From NCBI RefSeq assembly GCF_000949135.2, contig NZ_JTAN02000002.1:227101-291100 (forward strand): DNA of 64,000 nucleotides, read 5' to 3'. Every line of letters starts with the position of its first letter. Positions within the stretch are counted from its first letter, which is position 1. Shown in pieces: positions 8,770 to 19,089 of the stretch. Under the pieces are notes generated by a model that saw only the letters and a list, made by a program, of their open reading frames with translations, did no database searches and was not told the DNA's origin. The translations under genes were made by a program, and so were the position numbers. Origin of the DNA: Burkholderia sp. USMB20. GTDB lineage: Bacteria > Pseudomonadota > Gammaproteobacteria > Burkholderiales > Burkholderiaceae.

Positions 8770-9729
8770 ATGGCCGCATTCGATATCGACGACATCGTTC
8801 AGTCGCTCCAGACCGTGCGCCGCGCGTGGCGCGAGAAGCAGCGCCGCTCGCTCGAACCGGGCGGGCGCGACCTGCCGGCGCGCGAGGCGCTCGCACAGAT
8901 CATCGGCGCGCTCAAGGGCGTGCTGTTCCCGATGCGGCTCGGGCCGCCCGACCTGCGGCAGGAGAGCGAGAACTTCTATGTGGCCCACGCGCTCGACGCG
9001 GCGCTGAACGCGCTGCTTGCGCAGGTGACGCTCGAGCTGCGCTACGCGGCGCGGCAACGCAACGCCGACGCGCAGATCGACGAAGCGGCCGCCACGGCCG
9101 TGCAGGCCTTCGCGGCACGCCTGCCCGACATCCGCCGGCTGCTCGACAGCGACGTGCTGGCCGCGTTCCACGGCGATCCGGCGGCGGGCAGCGTCGACGA
9201 AGTGCTGCTGTGCTATCCCGGCATTCTCGCGATGATCCACCACCGGCTCGCGCACGAGCTGTACCGGCTCGGGCTGCCGCTGCTCGCGCGGATCATCGCC
9301 GAGCAGGCGCATGCGGAAACCGGCATCGACATTCACCCGGGCGCGCGGATCGGCGGCGGCTTCTTCATCGACCACGGCACGGGTGTCGTGATCGGCGAGA
9401 CCGCGATCATCGGCGAGCGCGTGCGCGTGTACCAGGCCGTCACGCTCGGCGCGAAGCGCTTCCCGCGCGATGCGGCCGGTCATCTGGAGAAGGGGCTCGC
9501 GCGCCACCCGATCGTCGAGGACGACGTGGTGATCTATGCGGGCGCAACGATCCTCGGCCGCGTGACGATCGGCCGCGGCGCGGTGATCGGCGGCAACGTG
9601 TGGCTCACGCAGGACGTGCCGGCGGGCGCGAACATCACGCAGGCCGTGCTGCGCAGCGAGGCGAATGCCGCGCCGCGCGCGCGGAGCGAGCCGGCCGAGC
9701 CGGTGCCCGACGCACAGGTGACGACATGA
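8770..9729 (+). CDS. Serine O-acetyltransferase (EpsC/CysE type)
   Basis: 319 residues. The N-terminal ~170 residues are helical (about 120-170 residues longer than the catalytic core). From residue 180 a left-handed beta-helix of hexapeptide repeats begins: IDIHPGARIGGGFFIDHGTG, VVIGETAIIGERV, then ATILGRVTIGRGAVIGGNVW. His in DHGTG (202) and HH at 157-158 fit the catalytic region. It makes O-acetylserine from serine and acetyl-CoA, the carbon acceptor for sulfide in cysteine synthesis. GGGGAGA precedes the ATG. The stop overlaps the next start (ATGA). The usual C-terminal cysteine-feedback tail is replaced by a short acidic tail. Confidence 0.92.
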   Translation: MAAFDIDDIVQSLQTVRRAWREKQRRSLEPGGRDLPAREALAQIIGALKGVLFPMRLGPPDLRQESENFYVAHALDAALNALLAQVTLELRYAARQRNADAQIDEAAATAVQAFAARLPDIRRLLDSDVLAAFHGDPAAGSVDEVLLCYPGILAMIHHRLAHELYRLGLPLLARIIAEQAHAETGIDIHPGARIGGGFFIDHGTGVVIGETAIIGERVRVYQAVTLGAKRFPRDAAGHLEKGLARHPIVEDDVVIYAGATILGRVTIGRGAVIGGNVWLTQDVPAGANITQAVLRSEANAAPRARSEPAEPVPDAQVTT

Positions 9730-9947
9730 GCGACCTGATCCAGCACTTCGGCGCCAACGTGCGCAAGCTGCGCGAGGCACGCACGTGGTCGCAGGAGCAG
9801 CTCGCCGAACACGCGGGGCTGAACCGTTCGTACGTCGGCGAGATCGAGCGCGGCGAGGCGATCGCCTCGATCGTCACCGCCGACAAGATCGCGCGCGCGT
9901 TCGACGTGTCGATCTCGACGCTGTTGCCCGGCGTGTCCGTCGCCTGA
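9726..9947 (+). CDS. Small XRE-family DNA-binding protein
   Basis: 73 residues, essentially one Cro/cI-type HTH_3 domain: NVRKLREARTWSQEQLAEHA, then GLNRSYVGEIERGEAIASI. The start codon overlaps the acetyltransferase stop by four bases, so the two are translationally coupled. Lying in the middle of the sulfur/encapsulin locus, it is the likely local regulator; the repeated TGACGGCTATAG elements are candidate targets. Confidence 0.93.
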   Translation: MSDLIQHFGANVRKLREARTWSQEQLAEHAGLNRSYVGEIERGEAIASIVTADKIARAFDVSISTLLPGVSVA

Positions 9948-9983
9948 CGCATTCCGCTTCCTTTCCCGTTCGGTGGTGCCGCG

Positions 9984-9995
9984 TGACGGCTATAG
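9984..9995 (+). promoter_or_regulatory. TGACGGCTATAG element, copy 2
   Basis: Identical to 8186-8197. Here it overlaps the perfect 8-base palindrome GCTATAGC (9990-9997). It lies in the 135-base gap between the XRE gene and the encapsulin gene, indicating that the shell/cargo pair has its own promoter. Confidence 0.5.
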
Positions 9996-10082
9996 CATGT
10001 TGAGCCGGCAGGTGCGTGCTTCCGATAATCACCCAGCGTCATAAGCAATCCCGTTTTTCATCTTAAGAACCCGGAGCCACAC

Positions 10083-11015
10083 ATGTCGACCGTTGCAAGC
10101 GGCACGGCCGCGCTGAGCGATCACGCCGCCCGCCAACTAGCGAACGCTACCAAGACCGTCCCGCAGCTTTCCACGATTACGCCGCGCTGGCTGACCCATC
10201 TGCTGCAGTGGGTGCCGGTCGAGGCCGGCATCTATCGCCTGAACCAGGTGAAGAACCCGGAAGCCGTGCGCGCCGCGTGCACGCAGCTCGAGGACGAAAG
10301 CGTGCTGCCGCAGACCTTCGTGCCGTACGAGGAACAGCCGCGCGAGTATTTCCTGAACGCGGTGAGCACGGTGCTCGACGTGCATACGCGGATCTCCGAT
10401 CTCTATAGCAGTCCTCACGACCAGATCAAGGAACAGCTGCGCCTGACGATCGAGACGATCAAGGAACTGCAGGAAAGCCAGCTGATCAACAACCCGGACT
10501 ACGGGCTGCTCGCGAACGTGACCGACGAACAGCGGATTTTCCCGCTGACGGGCGCGCCGACGCCGGACGACCTCGACGAACTGCTGACCAAGGTATGGAA
10601 GGAACCGGCGTTCTTCCTCACGCACCCGCTCGCGATCGCCGCGTTCGGCCGCGAATGCACGCGGCGCGGCGTGCCGCCGCCGACGGTCAGCCTGTTCGGC
10701 TCGCAGTTCCTCACGTGGCGCGGCATTCCGCTGATTCCGTCGGACAAGGTGCCGGTCGCGGACGGCAAGACCAAGATCCTGCTGCTGCGCGTCGGCGACA
10801 AGCGCCAGGGCGTGGTCGGCCTGTATCAGCCGGGCGTCGCGGGCGAGCAGGGGCCGGGCCTGTCGGTGCGCTTCATGGGGATCAACAACCAGGCGATCGC
10901 GTCGTACCTGATCTCGCTGTACTGCTCGCTCGCGGTCCATTCGCCGGATGCGCTGGCTGTCCTCGATGACGTCGAAATCGCCAAGTACCATGACTATCCC
11001 GACACCTACCGTTAA
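10083..11015 (+). CDS. Family 2A encapsulin shell protein (SrpI type)
   Basis: 310 residues, the length of family 2A encapsulins, which have the HK97 phage-capsid fold and self-assemble into a protein nanocompartment. Recognised from the N-arm region (RQLANATKTVPQLSTITPRW), the stretch YEEQPREYFLNAVSTVLDVH, the E-loop/P-domain part with HPLAIAAFGRECTRRGV and TWRGIPLIPSDKVPV, and the C-terminus AVHSPDALAVLDDVEIAKYH. No protease or cargo domain is fused. The cysteine desulfurase gene begins inside its 3' end (ATG 10990), the hallmark cargo arrangement. The shell is expected to enclose the desulfurase and separate its persulfide chemistry from the cytosol. Confidence 0.93.
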   Translation: MSTVASGTAALSDHAARQLANATKTVPQLSTITPRWLTHLLQWVPVEAGIYRLNQVKNPEAVRAACTQLEDESVLPQTFVPYEEQPREYFLNAVSTVLDVHTRISDLYSSPHDQIKEQLRLTIETIKELQESQLINNPDYGLLANVTDEQRIFPLTGAPTPDDLDELLTKVWKEPAFFLTHPLAIAAFGRECTRRGVPPPTVSLFGSQFLTWRGIPLIPSDKVPVADGKTKILLLRVGDKRQGVVGLYQPGVAGEQGPGLSVRFMGINNQAIASYLISLYCSLAVHSPDALAVLDDVEIAKYHDYPDTYR

Positions 11016-13000
11016 TCCCGGCTCGGCCGGCAGCGACGCGCTCGCGTTGCCGCACGCGCCGCTGCCGGCCGGCCTGCCCGACCCGGCGGCCGGCTCGCGC
11101 GGCTCGCGTCCGGAGTCTTCGCGACGCCGCCCGGGCAGGCCACCGCGCCCGGGCTGTCGGCGGGCAGCGGGGCGGTCGCGGCGTGCCGTCGGCGCTGCCG
11201 GCTGCCGCGCCGATCCTCGCGTCGGTGAGCAATCCGGCGCCGGGGCGCTCGCCGCTCGCGGGGCCGGCGGCACGGGCACCGGGTGCCGGGCCTCCGCGCT
11301 GCCGCAAGGCAAGGCGCCGGCACGAACCTCGCGGCCGTCCGCCGACACACGTGCTGTCGCTCGGCAATCGCGTGCCCGCGCTCGCGCCGCACGCGGCCGC
11401 GCAGAACGGGCTGCCCGACAACGCGGTGTCGATCGCGCCCGCGTTCGAGCCGCGCATCGGCGGCGCGGCGCTCGGCGTGCCGCAGGCGCAGGCGGCGGTG
11501 TCGGAGGGCGCGGTGCAGGCAGCGCCGGCCGCGTCGCCGTTTTACTTCACCGACGGCTCGCGGCAGGGCTGGCAGGCGACGCCGCAGGACATCGTCGTGC
11601 CGTCGAACGGCCTCGCGTCGCCGGAAGCGTTCGGGCTGCCGGGCGACGATGCGCTGCGCGAACTGCTCGCCGTGCAGCGCGACGTGCCGGTGTCGCGCGC
11701 ATCGGGCGGCGAGGTGCCGCGTTACTTCATCGACGATACGCGCGCGGCCGAGCCGCAAGGTCAGTTGTATCGCGGCGCACACCCGCCGTTCGACGTGAAC
11801 GCGATTCGCCGCGATTTCCCGATCCTGCAGGAGCGCGTGAACGGCAAGCAGCTCGTCTGGTTCGACAACGCGGCGACGACGCACAAGCCGCAGGCCGTGA
11901 TCGACCGACTCGCGTATTTCTATGCGCACGAGAACTCGAACATCCACCGCGCGGCGCATGCATTGGCCGGCCGTGCGACGGATGCGTACGAGCATGCGCG
12001 GGAAACGGTGCAGCGCTTCATCGGAGCGTCGTCGCCGGACGAGATCGTGTTCGTGCGCGGCACCACCGAGGCGATCAACCTGATCGCGAAGTCGTGGGGC
12101 GTGCAGAACGTCGGCGAAGGCGACGAGATCATCGTGTCGAACCTCGAGCATCACGCGAACATCGTGCCGTGGCAGCAGCTTGCCGCACTCAAAGGCGCGA
12201 AGCTGCGCGTGATTCCGGTCGACGATTCGGGGCAGGTGCTGCTCGACGAATACCGGAAGCTGCTCAACGACCGCACCAGGATCGTGTCCGTCACGCAGGT
12301 GTCGAACGCGCTCGGCACGGTCGTGCCGGTGAAGGAGATCGTCGAACTCGCGCATCGCGCGGGCGCGAAGGCGCTGGTCGACGGTGCGCAGTCGATCTCG
12401 CACATGCGCGTCGACGTGCAGGCGCTCGATGCGGACTTCTTCGTGTTCTCCGGGCACAAGATCTACGGGCCGACCGGGATCGGCGTCGTGTACGGCAAGC
12501 GCGCGATCCTCGACGACATGCCGCCCTGGCAGGGCGGCGGCAACATGATCGCGGACGTGACGTTCGAGCGCACGGTGTTCCAGCCGCCGCCGAACCGCTT
12601 CGAGGCCGGCACCGGCAACATCGCGGATGCGGTGGGGCTCGGCGCGGCGCTCGACTACGTGAGCCGCGTCGGCATCGAGAACATCGCGCGTTACGAGCAC
12701 GACCTGCTCGCGTATGCGACGAGCGTGCTCGCGCCGGTGCCGGGCGTGCGGCTCGTCGGCACCGCGCGCGACAAGGCGAGCGTGCTGTCGTTCGTGCTGA
12801 AGGGCTATGAGACCGAGGAAGTCGGGCAGGCGCTGAACGAAGAGGGCATCGCGGTGCGCTCCGGGCATCACTGCGCGCAGCCGATCCTGCGGCGCTTCGG
12901 GCTCGAGGCGACGGTGCGGCCGTCGCTGGCGTTCTACAACACGTGCGATGAGGTCGATGCGCTCGTGAGCGTCGTGAGAAGGCTGGCGGCACGGCGCTGA
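10990..13000 (+). CDS. Encapsulated cysteine desulfurase (SufS-like cargo), N-terminal region frameshifted
   Basis: The catalytic part is intact: class V aminotransferase fold from RRDFPILQERVNGKQLVWFD, PLP lysine in SGHKIYGPTG (codon 12458-12460) and persulfide cysteine in SGHHCAQP (codon 12872-12874). It converts cysteine to alanine and enzyme-bound persulfide. The start ATG 10990 (MTIPTPTVNPGSAG) overlaps the shell gene by 26 bases. The Pro/Ala-rich cargo-loading region is then spread over three frames: frame 1 to ~11088, frame 3 (RLARLASGVFATPPGQ) to ~11180, frame 2 to ~11291, frame 1 (SALPQGKAP) to ~11318, frame 3 (GTNLAAV) to ~11338, frame 2 (PPTHVLSL) to the end. Each step equals one missing base in a short G/C run. 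Either sequencing error or a real lesion; from 11183 a GTG-started 605-codon frame would still make the enzyme domain. Confidence 0.85.
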
Positions 13001-13019
13001 GGCGCGCGGCATGCGGAAA

Positions 13020-13066
13020 GGCCGCTTGCGACTCCCGGCAACGGGGCGTCGCAAGCGGCCTTTTTT
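13020..13066 (+). terminator. Rho-independent terminator after the cysteine desulfurase
   Basis: Perfect 13-bp stem GGCCGCTTGCGAC (13020-13032) with GTCGCAAGCGGCC (13048-13060), a 15-base loop, then six T residues (13061-13066). Confidence 0.95.
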
Positions 13067-13093
13067 CGTGGCGATGCGGCAGCGCGACGGCGC

Positions 13094-13708
13094 TCAGCGC
13101 CCGGCCAGCATGCGCCCGCCGAGCCCCATCAGCAGCAGCCCGGCCGTCGTGTCGAGCACGGCCTTGCGCCGGATCAGCAGCCGGCGCACCGACGGATGCG
13201 ATGCGAGCAGCGCCATCGCGCAGTACCACGCGCCCGAAATCCCGATCGACAGCACGACGACCGTGAGATCGAGCCACACCGGCGTATGCGCCGGCACCAT
13301 CAACGCGAAGATGCTGCCGTAGAACGCGACGGATTTCGGGTTCGTCATGCTGACCACGTAGCCCTTCTTCGCGGCCTGCCAGCCGGAGGACGCGGGCGGC
13401 GCGGACACGGCGAGCGGCTTGCGTGCGCTCAGCACCATCTTCAGGCCGAGCCAGATCAGGTACGTGGCGCCTGCCAGTCGCAGCGCGGTGTGCACCCAGG
13501 CGACGTGGGTCACGAGCAGGCCGAGGCCGGCAATCGCGATCGCGGCCCAGGTGCCCGATGCGGCGGCGAGGCCGAGCCCGGTCATCACGCCGGCGCGGCG
13601 CTGCGCGAGCGCGGTGGACGTGACGATCACGAAGTTCGGGCCGGGGCTGGCCACGCTGAGCAGCAGGACGCCGGCGAGCGGCAGCAGGGTGTTGATGGTG
13701 GTCGACAT
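13094..13708 (-). CDS. LysE/RhtB family amino-acid exporter
   Basis: 204 residues, typical of the family, with about six hydrophobic segments. The N-terminal SVASPGPNFVIVTSTAL contains the conserved SPGPN motif of LysE/RhtB exporters; the second conserved stretch is GLKMVLSARKPL, with NPKSVAFYGSIFA further on. Inner-membrane exporter of an amino acid or homoserine-lactone-like solute. It is convergent with the encapsulin locus and divergent from the porin gene. Confidence 0.9.
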   Translation of the reverse strand: MSTTINTLLPLAGVLLLSVASPGPNFVIVTSTALAQRRAGVMTGLGLAAASGTWAAIAIAGLGLLVTHVAWVHTALRLAGATYLIWLGLKMVLSARKPLAVSAPPASSGWQAAKKGYVVSMTNPKSVAFYGSIFALMVPAHTPVWLDLTVVVLSIGISGAWYCAMALLASHPSVRRLLIRRKAVLDTTAGLLLMGLGGRMLAGR

Positions 13709-13967
13709 GGCGCGGGCGGCGAAGCGGCGGAAGGAGCGTTCATCTTACCCCGGCGTGCCGTCGATGGCGCCGCGCGGTCGTTTCGGCACCGGCCGGCTAG
13801 CGTGCATCGCACGCCGCCGTCATTGTTGAGCGCGTTGGAAAGGTGCAATCCGGAATCGGCAATAGGTGTCGCGAATATGACCGATTATTCTCCCGAGCGC
13901 AGTACCGTCCGCCAGCCGCAAATGCTGTCGGAGTGCTTACAAAATCAATCGCTCAGGGAGGCCTTTC

Positions 13968-15119
13968 ATGAACCGCATCGTCGTATCCGGTGGTGTCGGC
14001 GCGGTGTTCGCCGTAGCAGCGGCATCACCCGCCTTTGCGCAGAGTTCCGTCACGTTGTATGGCCTCGTCGATACGGCGATCCGCTATCAGACGAACGCCG
14101 GCCCCGACGGCCGGGACCTGGTCGGCATGACGGTCGGCCCGGAAACGCACAGCCGCTGGGGCTTGCGCGGCAGCGAGGATCTCGGCGGCGGCCTCGCGGC
14201 GATCTTTCGTCTCGAGAACGGCTTCGAGCTCGGCGACGGCAGGCTGCACGTCGCGAACACGCTGTTCAGCCGGCAGGCGTACGTCGGCCTGGCGAGCGAC
14301 CGGTACGGCTCGCTGACCTTCGGCAACCAGTACGCGCCGCTGTACGACACGATGGGCGACGTGTTCGACCCGATGACCGTCGGCGACTACTGGCAGGACA
14401 GTTGGGCGTACAACGGCATCGGCAACTACCTGACGGTGGCGAACTCGGTGAAGTACAAGTTCTCGACCAACGGCTTCAGCGTCGATGCGATCTACGGGTT
14501 CGGCAATCATGCCGGTGCGATGGGTCTCGACAGCACGTACGGTGTCGAGCTGACCTACGCGCAAGGGCCCGCGTCGATCAACGCCGGCTTCCAGCAGACC
14601 TCGGTGTCGTCCGTGAACGGCAGCGCGGTCAACGGCGCGAAGGTGAACTTCCTGCACGTGAGCGGTGCGTACCAGGTCACGCCGTCCGTGCGCCTGCTGG
14701 CCGGCTGGCTGCACGGGCAGGACAAGACGGGCACGACCGACTTCAACATGCAGCAGGCCGGCGCGCCCACGCTCGGTGGCGGCAGCCCGAATCGTATCGA
14801 CGATACGTTCTACGTCGGCGCGAACTGGCAGGCTACCGCGCCGCTGCTGATCACGGTGGCCGGCTATTACGGCCACGCGCGCAATGCGGAGCGGCTCGAC
14901 GGCACGCTCGGCTCCGGAATCAACTACTCGGCGACCGTGCTGGCCGAATATGCGCTGTCGAAGCACACCGAGGTATACGGCACGGTCGATTTCGCGCGCG
15001 GCAACGGCGCGTTCGCGGCCGACTATCCGGGCGCCACCAACCGGCTCACCGGCAAGGTCGACCAGATCGGCAGGACCAACAACGTCGGGGCCGCGATCGG
15101 CCTGCGCCAGATGTTCTGA
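13968..15119 (+). CDS. General porin (Burkholderia trimeric 16-strand type)
   Basis: 383 residues. The signal peptide ends FAQ (about residue 25), followed by SSVTLYGLVDTAIRYQTN, the standard first strand of proteobacterial porins. The middle has RWGLRGSEDLGGGLAAIFRL and SRQAYVGLASDRYGSLTFGNQYAP. The protein ends in alternating beta strands and the outer-membrane insertion signature GLRQMF with terminal Phe. AGGGAGG lies 6 bases before the ATG. Passive diffusion channel in the outer membrane. Confidence 0.95.
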   Translation: MNRIVVSGGVGAVFAVAAASPAFAQSSVTLYGLVDTAIRYQTNAGPDGRDLVGMTVGPETHSRWGLRGSEDLGGGLAAIFRLENGFELGDGRLHVANTLFSRQAYVGLASDRYGSLTFGNQYAPLYDTMGDVFDPMTVGDYWQDSWAYNGIGNYLTVANSVKYKFSTNGFSVDAIYGFGNHAGAMGLDSTYGVELTYAQGPASINAGFQQTSVSSVNGSAVNGAKVNFLHVSGAYQVTPSVRLLAGWLHGQDKTGTTDFNMQQAGAPTLGGGSPNRIDDTFYVGANWQATAPLLITVAGYYGHARNAERLDGTLGSGINYSATVLAEYALSKHTEVYGTVDFARGNGAFAADYPGATNRLTGKVDQIGRTNNVGAAIGLRQMF

Positions 15120-15145
15120 CGACGGCGCGCGCGGCGTTCACGCAT

Positions 15146-15179
15146 GAAAAAACGCGTGGCGACCGGTGCCGCCACGCGT
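15146..15179 (-). terminator. Rho-independent terminator after groEL
   Basis: Read on the minus strand, a 10-bp stem ACGCGTGGCG/CGCCACGCGT (15152-15161 and 15170-15179) is followed by a T run (complement of A residues 15146-15152). It faces the groEL stop at 15229 and also lies just past the convergent porin gene. Confidence 0.85.
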
Positions 15180-15228
15180 CGTGGATCGAAGCGCGGTCGC
15201 CCGGTTCGGGCGGCCGCGCACAGCGATG

Positions 15229-17173
<1,945 letters not shown>

Positions 17174-17205
17174 CTGTCCGTCCTGTTCTGTTGTGTCGAA
17201 ATTGG

Positions 17206-17232
17206 CTGGCACTCTTTAGCAGAGAGTGCTGA
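17206..17232 (-). promoter_or_regulatory. CIRCE operator (HrcA site) of groESL
   Basis: CTGGCACTC, nine bases, GAGTGCTGA. This fits the CIRCE consensus TTAGCACTC-N9-GAGTGCTAA with changes only at the outer positions. It lies between the -10 box and the groES start. Confidence 0.9.
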
Positions 17233-17234
17233 CG

Positions 17235-17264
17235 AGTATAAAAACGCGTGGCGGCGCGATCCAA
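17235..17264 (-). promoter_or_regulatory. Sigma-70-type promoter of groESL
   Basis: On the minus strand TTGGAT (17264-17259), 18 bases, TATACT (17240-17235), directly upstream of the CIRCE element. The position places the operator at the transcription start, as expected for HrcA control. Confidence 0.6.
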
Positions 17265-17383
17265 TAACGGATTCCGAAATGCATTTGCGTGCAGGCGCTA
17301 TGGACGCGCCTGCCGCGACGATGCAGCCCATGCGTCGATTCCGGGAAAGCATTCGCGCCGTCATGCAAAGCACGTGCTGCCGG

Positions 17384-18607
17384 CTATTGCGCGTCGGCCT
17401 GCTGCGCGGCCGGCGTGCAAACCGGGCGGATCGTCGCGCCGGCGAGCACGCGCTTCACGAACGGAATCGAGTCGGCAAGCGATGCGTTGACGGTGCCGTT
17501 GTGTTCGCGGCCCGCATACAGGTGCGCCTCGACCGTCGTGCCCGCCGCGCACGCATCCTTCGCTAGCGCGAGCTCGAGCGGTGCGAGCCCGTCGTCCGCG
17601 CCCGCGCCGATGAAGACGGGCGTGGCGATCTTCAGCGTCGGATATTTCAGGTATTCGTCCCACCACGCCTTCAGACGCGCATCGCCGCCCGGCTTCACGG
17701 CGTTCGCGTGGGTGAGGTGCGCGAGCGCCGCATCGTCCTCGAGCGACGCCAGGCAACCGATGCGCGCCTGTTCGAGGATCGGCAGCGCGGTGTCGGTCAG
17801 CACTTCGTCCGCGCGCAGCGACGGGTCGATCTGCTGCGCGGACAGCACCGAGTAGAACTGATACGCGAGCGTAGGATCGACGCGCTCGGGATCGCGCCGG
17901 TATGCGGTTTCGAACTTCGGGAGCGACGCGAGCGTGGCGCGCGACGCGTTGTAGATCGTCCCGGTCGCGACGGTCGCGCGGATCGCGAGTTCCGGTGCAT
18001 AGACGGGTGCGTAGCCGGCCGCCGCGAATACGGCCGAGCCGCCCTGCGACTGGCCGACGAGCACGACTTCGTTCGCGAGGCCCGGCACGCCGCCCAGCAC
18101 CGCGCGCACGCTGTCGAGCAGCGTGTAGCTGTTCGAGCGGTTGTTGAGCTGCGGATTCGGGCCGGGCGTGCCGAGCCCCTGATAGTCGGTCGCGACGACC
18201 GCGAAGCCTTGTTGAAGCCATGCGTTCAGGTAGCGCACGTCGCGATACGAGCGGCCGAACCACGACGGCGCGCAAATGTCGGCCATCCCGAATGTGCCGT
18301 GTGCCCACGCGACGATCGGCCAGCCGCCGGCTGGCGGCGTACCGCGCGGCACGAACAGCGCGCCCGATACGGCGATCGGCGCGCGGCCGCCGACGCCGTC
18401 GGTCGACGCATACAGGATGCGCAGTTGCCGTCCGGCGCTCGCGAGCCCGAGCGTCGCGGGCAGTGCTTCGGTGCGCAGCAGCACGCCGGGCGTCGCCGGA
18501 ACGTCGCGGTCCCACGTGTAGAACGCGGATACGCGACCGTCGCCCTGCAACGGATCGGGCGCGGGAACGCGGCCGGGCGAAGCCGCATGCGAAACGAGGG
18601 ACGGCAC
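17384..18607 (-). CDS. Secreted lipase/esterase-like alpha/beta hydrolase
   Basis: 407 residues from GTG 18607. Resembles the secretory-lipase (LIP) family: AWAHGTFG (oxyanion region), DYQGLGTPG, nucleophile elbow VLVGQSQGGSAV, Asp in GADDGLAPL and His in AGREHNGTV. The real start is probably ATG 18665: reading ATG-ACG-CTC-TCC and then skipping one C of the CCCC run (18652-18655) gives MTLSLRGFAARTLLVSALAV, a good signal peptide running into the ORF. A sigma-54 promoter lies 68 bases before that ATG. The gene therefore appears to carry a one-base insertion or a sequencing error in its signal peptide. It is divergent from the aldolase-like gene and shares its activator site. Confidence 0.75.
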   Translation of the reverse strand: MPSLVSHAASPGRVPAPDPLQGDGRVSAFYTWDRDVPATPGVLLRTEALPATLGLASAGRQLRILYASTDGVGGRAPIAVSGALFVPRGTPPAGGWPIVAWAHGTFGMADICAPSWFGRSYRDVRYLNAWLQQGFAVVATDYQGLGTPGPNPQLNNRSNSYTLLDSVRAVLGGVPGLANEVVLVGQSQGGSAVFAAAGYAPVYAPELAIRATVATGTIYNASRATLASLPKFETAYRRDPERVDPTLAYQFYSVLSAQQIDPSLRADEVLTDTALPILEQARIGCLASLEDDAALAHLTHANAVKPGGDARLKAWWDEYLKYPTLKIATPVFIGAGADDGLAPLELALAKDACAAGTTVEAHLYAGREHNGTVNASLADSIPFVKRVLAGATIRPVCTPAAQQADAQ

Positions 18608-18732
18608 GGCGAGCGCCGAAACCAGCAGCGTGCGCGCAGCGAAGCCGCGCAGGGGAGAGCGTCATGGTCGGATGGAGGTCGGTGAGATCGGATCGGACGC
18701 GCCGGGCAGTGCCCGGCGCGGGCCGACCACGA

Positions 18733-18749
18733 CGCAAGTTTTGAACCAG
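18733..18749 (-). promoter_or_regulatory. Sigma-54 promoter, lipase gene
   Basis: Minus strand TGGTTCAAAACTTGCG: GG and GC separated by exactly 10 bases, matching the sigma-54 -24/-12 pattern TGGCAC-N5-TTGCW except in the middle of the -24 box. The GC lies 68 bases from the ATG at 18665. Confidence 0.65.
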
Positions 18750-18890
18750 CGCGGCGCAGCGCGAGTGCAGCGCCAGTGCAGCGCGGGCGCGGCACGCGCG
18801 GCGTGCGGCACGACGGGGAAACGCCCGCGCGCGGCGTGCGGCGCGCGCAGGCGCCGGCTGCGTCTCGCGCAGCAATCCGGGCTCGCCGGT

Positions 18891-18906
18891 TGTTGCTCCC
18901 GCAACA
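18891..18906. promoter_or_regulatory. Upstream activator site TGTTGC-N4-GCAACA
   Basis: Perfect inverted repeat TGTTGC-TCCC-GCAACA, placed about 100 bases from the plus-strand and 145 bases from the minus-strand sigma-54 promoters. The same pattern recurs at 25018-25033. The most likely binder is the sigma-54 activator encoded at 19891. Confidence 0.75.
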
Positions 18907-19002
18907 GATGCCGACACACGTATCGCGCCGCGCGGTTCGTCCACGGCGCGCACACCGCCCGCCCGCGCGGTGGCGCACGCATGCGACGCTCGCGTGCCCT
19001 GC

Positions 19003-19018
19003 TGGCACGATTGCTGCT
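19003..19018 (+). promoter_or_regulatory. Sigma-54 promoter, aldolase-like gene
   Basis: TGGCACGATTGCTGCT: GG (19004-19005) and GC (19016-19017) are 10 bases apart. The -24 half TGGCACG is consensus. It is 72 bases before ATG 19090. Confidence 0.75.
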
Positions 19019-19089
19019 GATCCGGTTGCCGTGCGTCGCGGCGTTGCGACGCGAGCCCATCCGTCCACCCGATCAAGGAAACCGTACTC

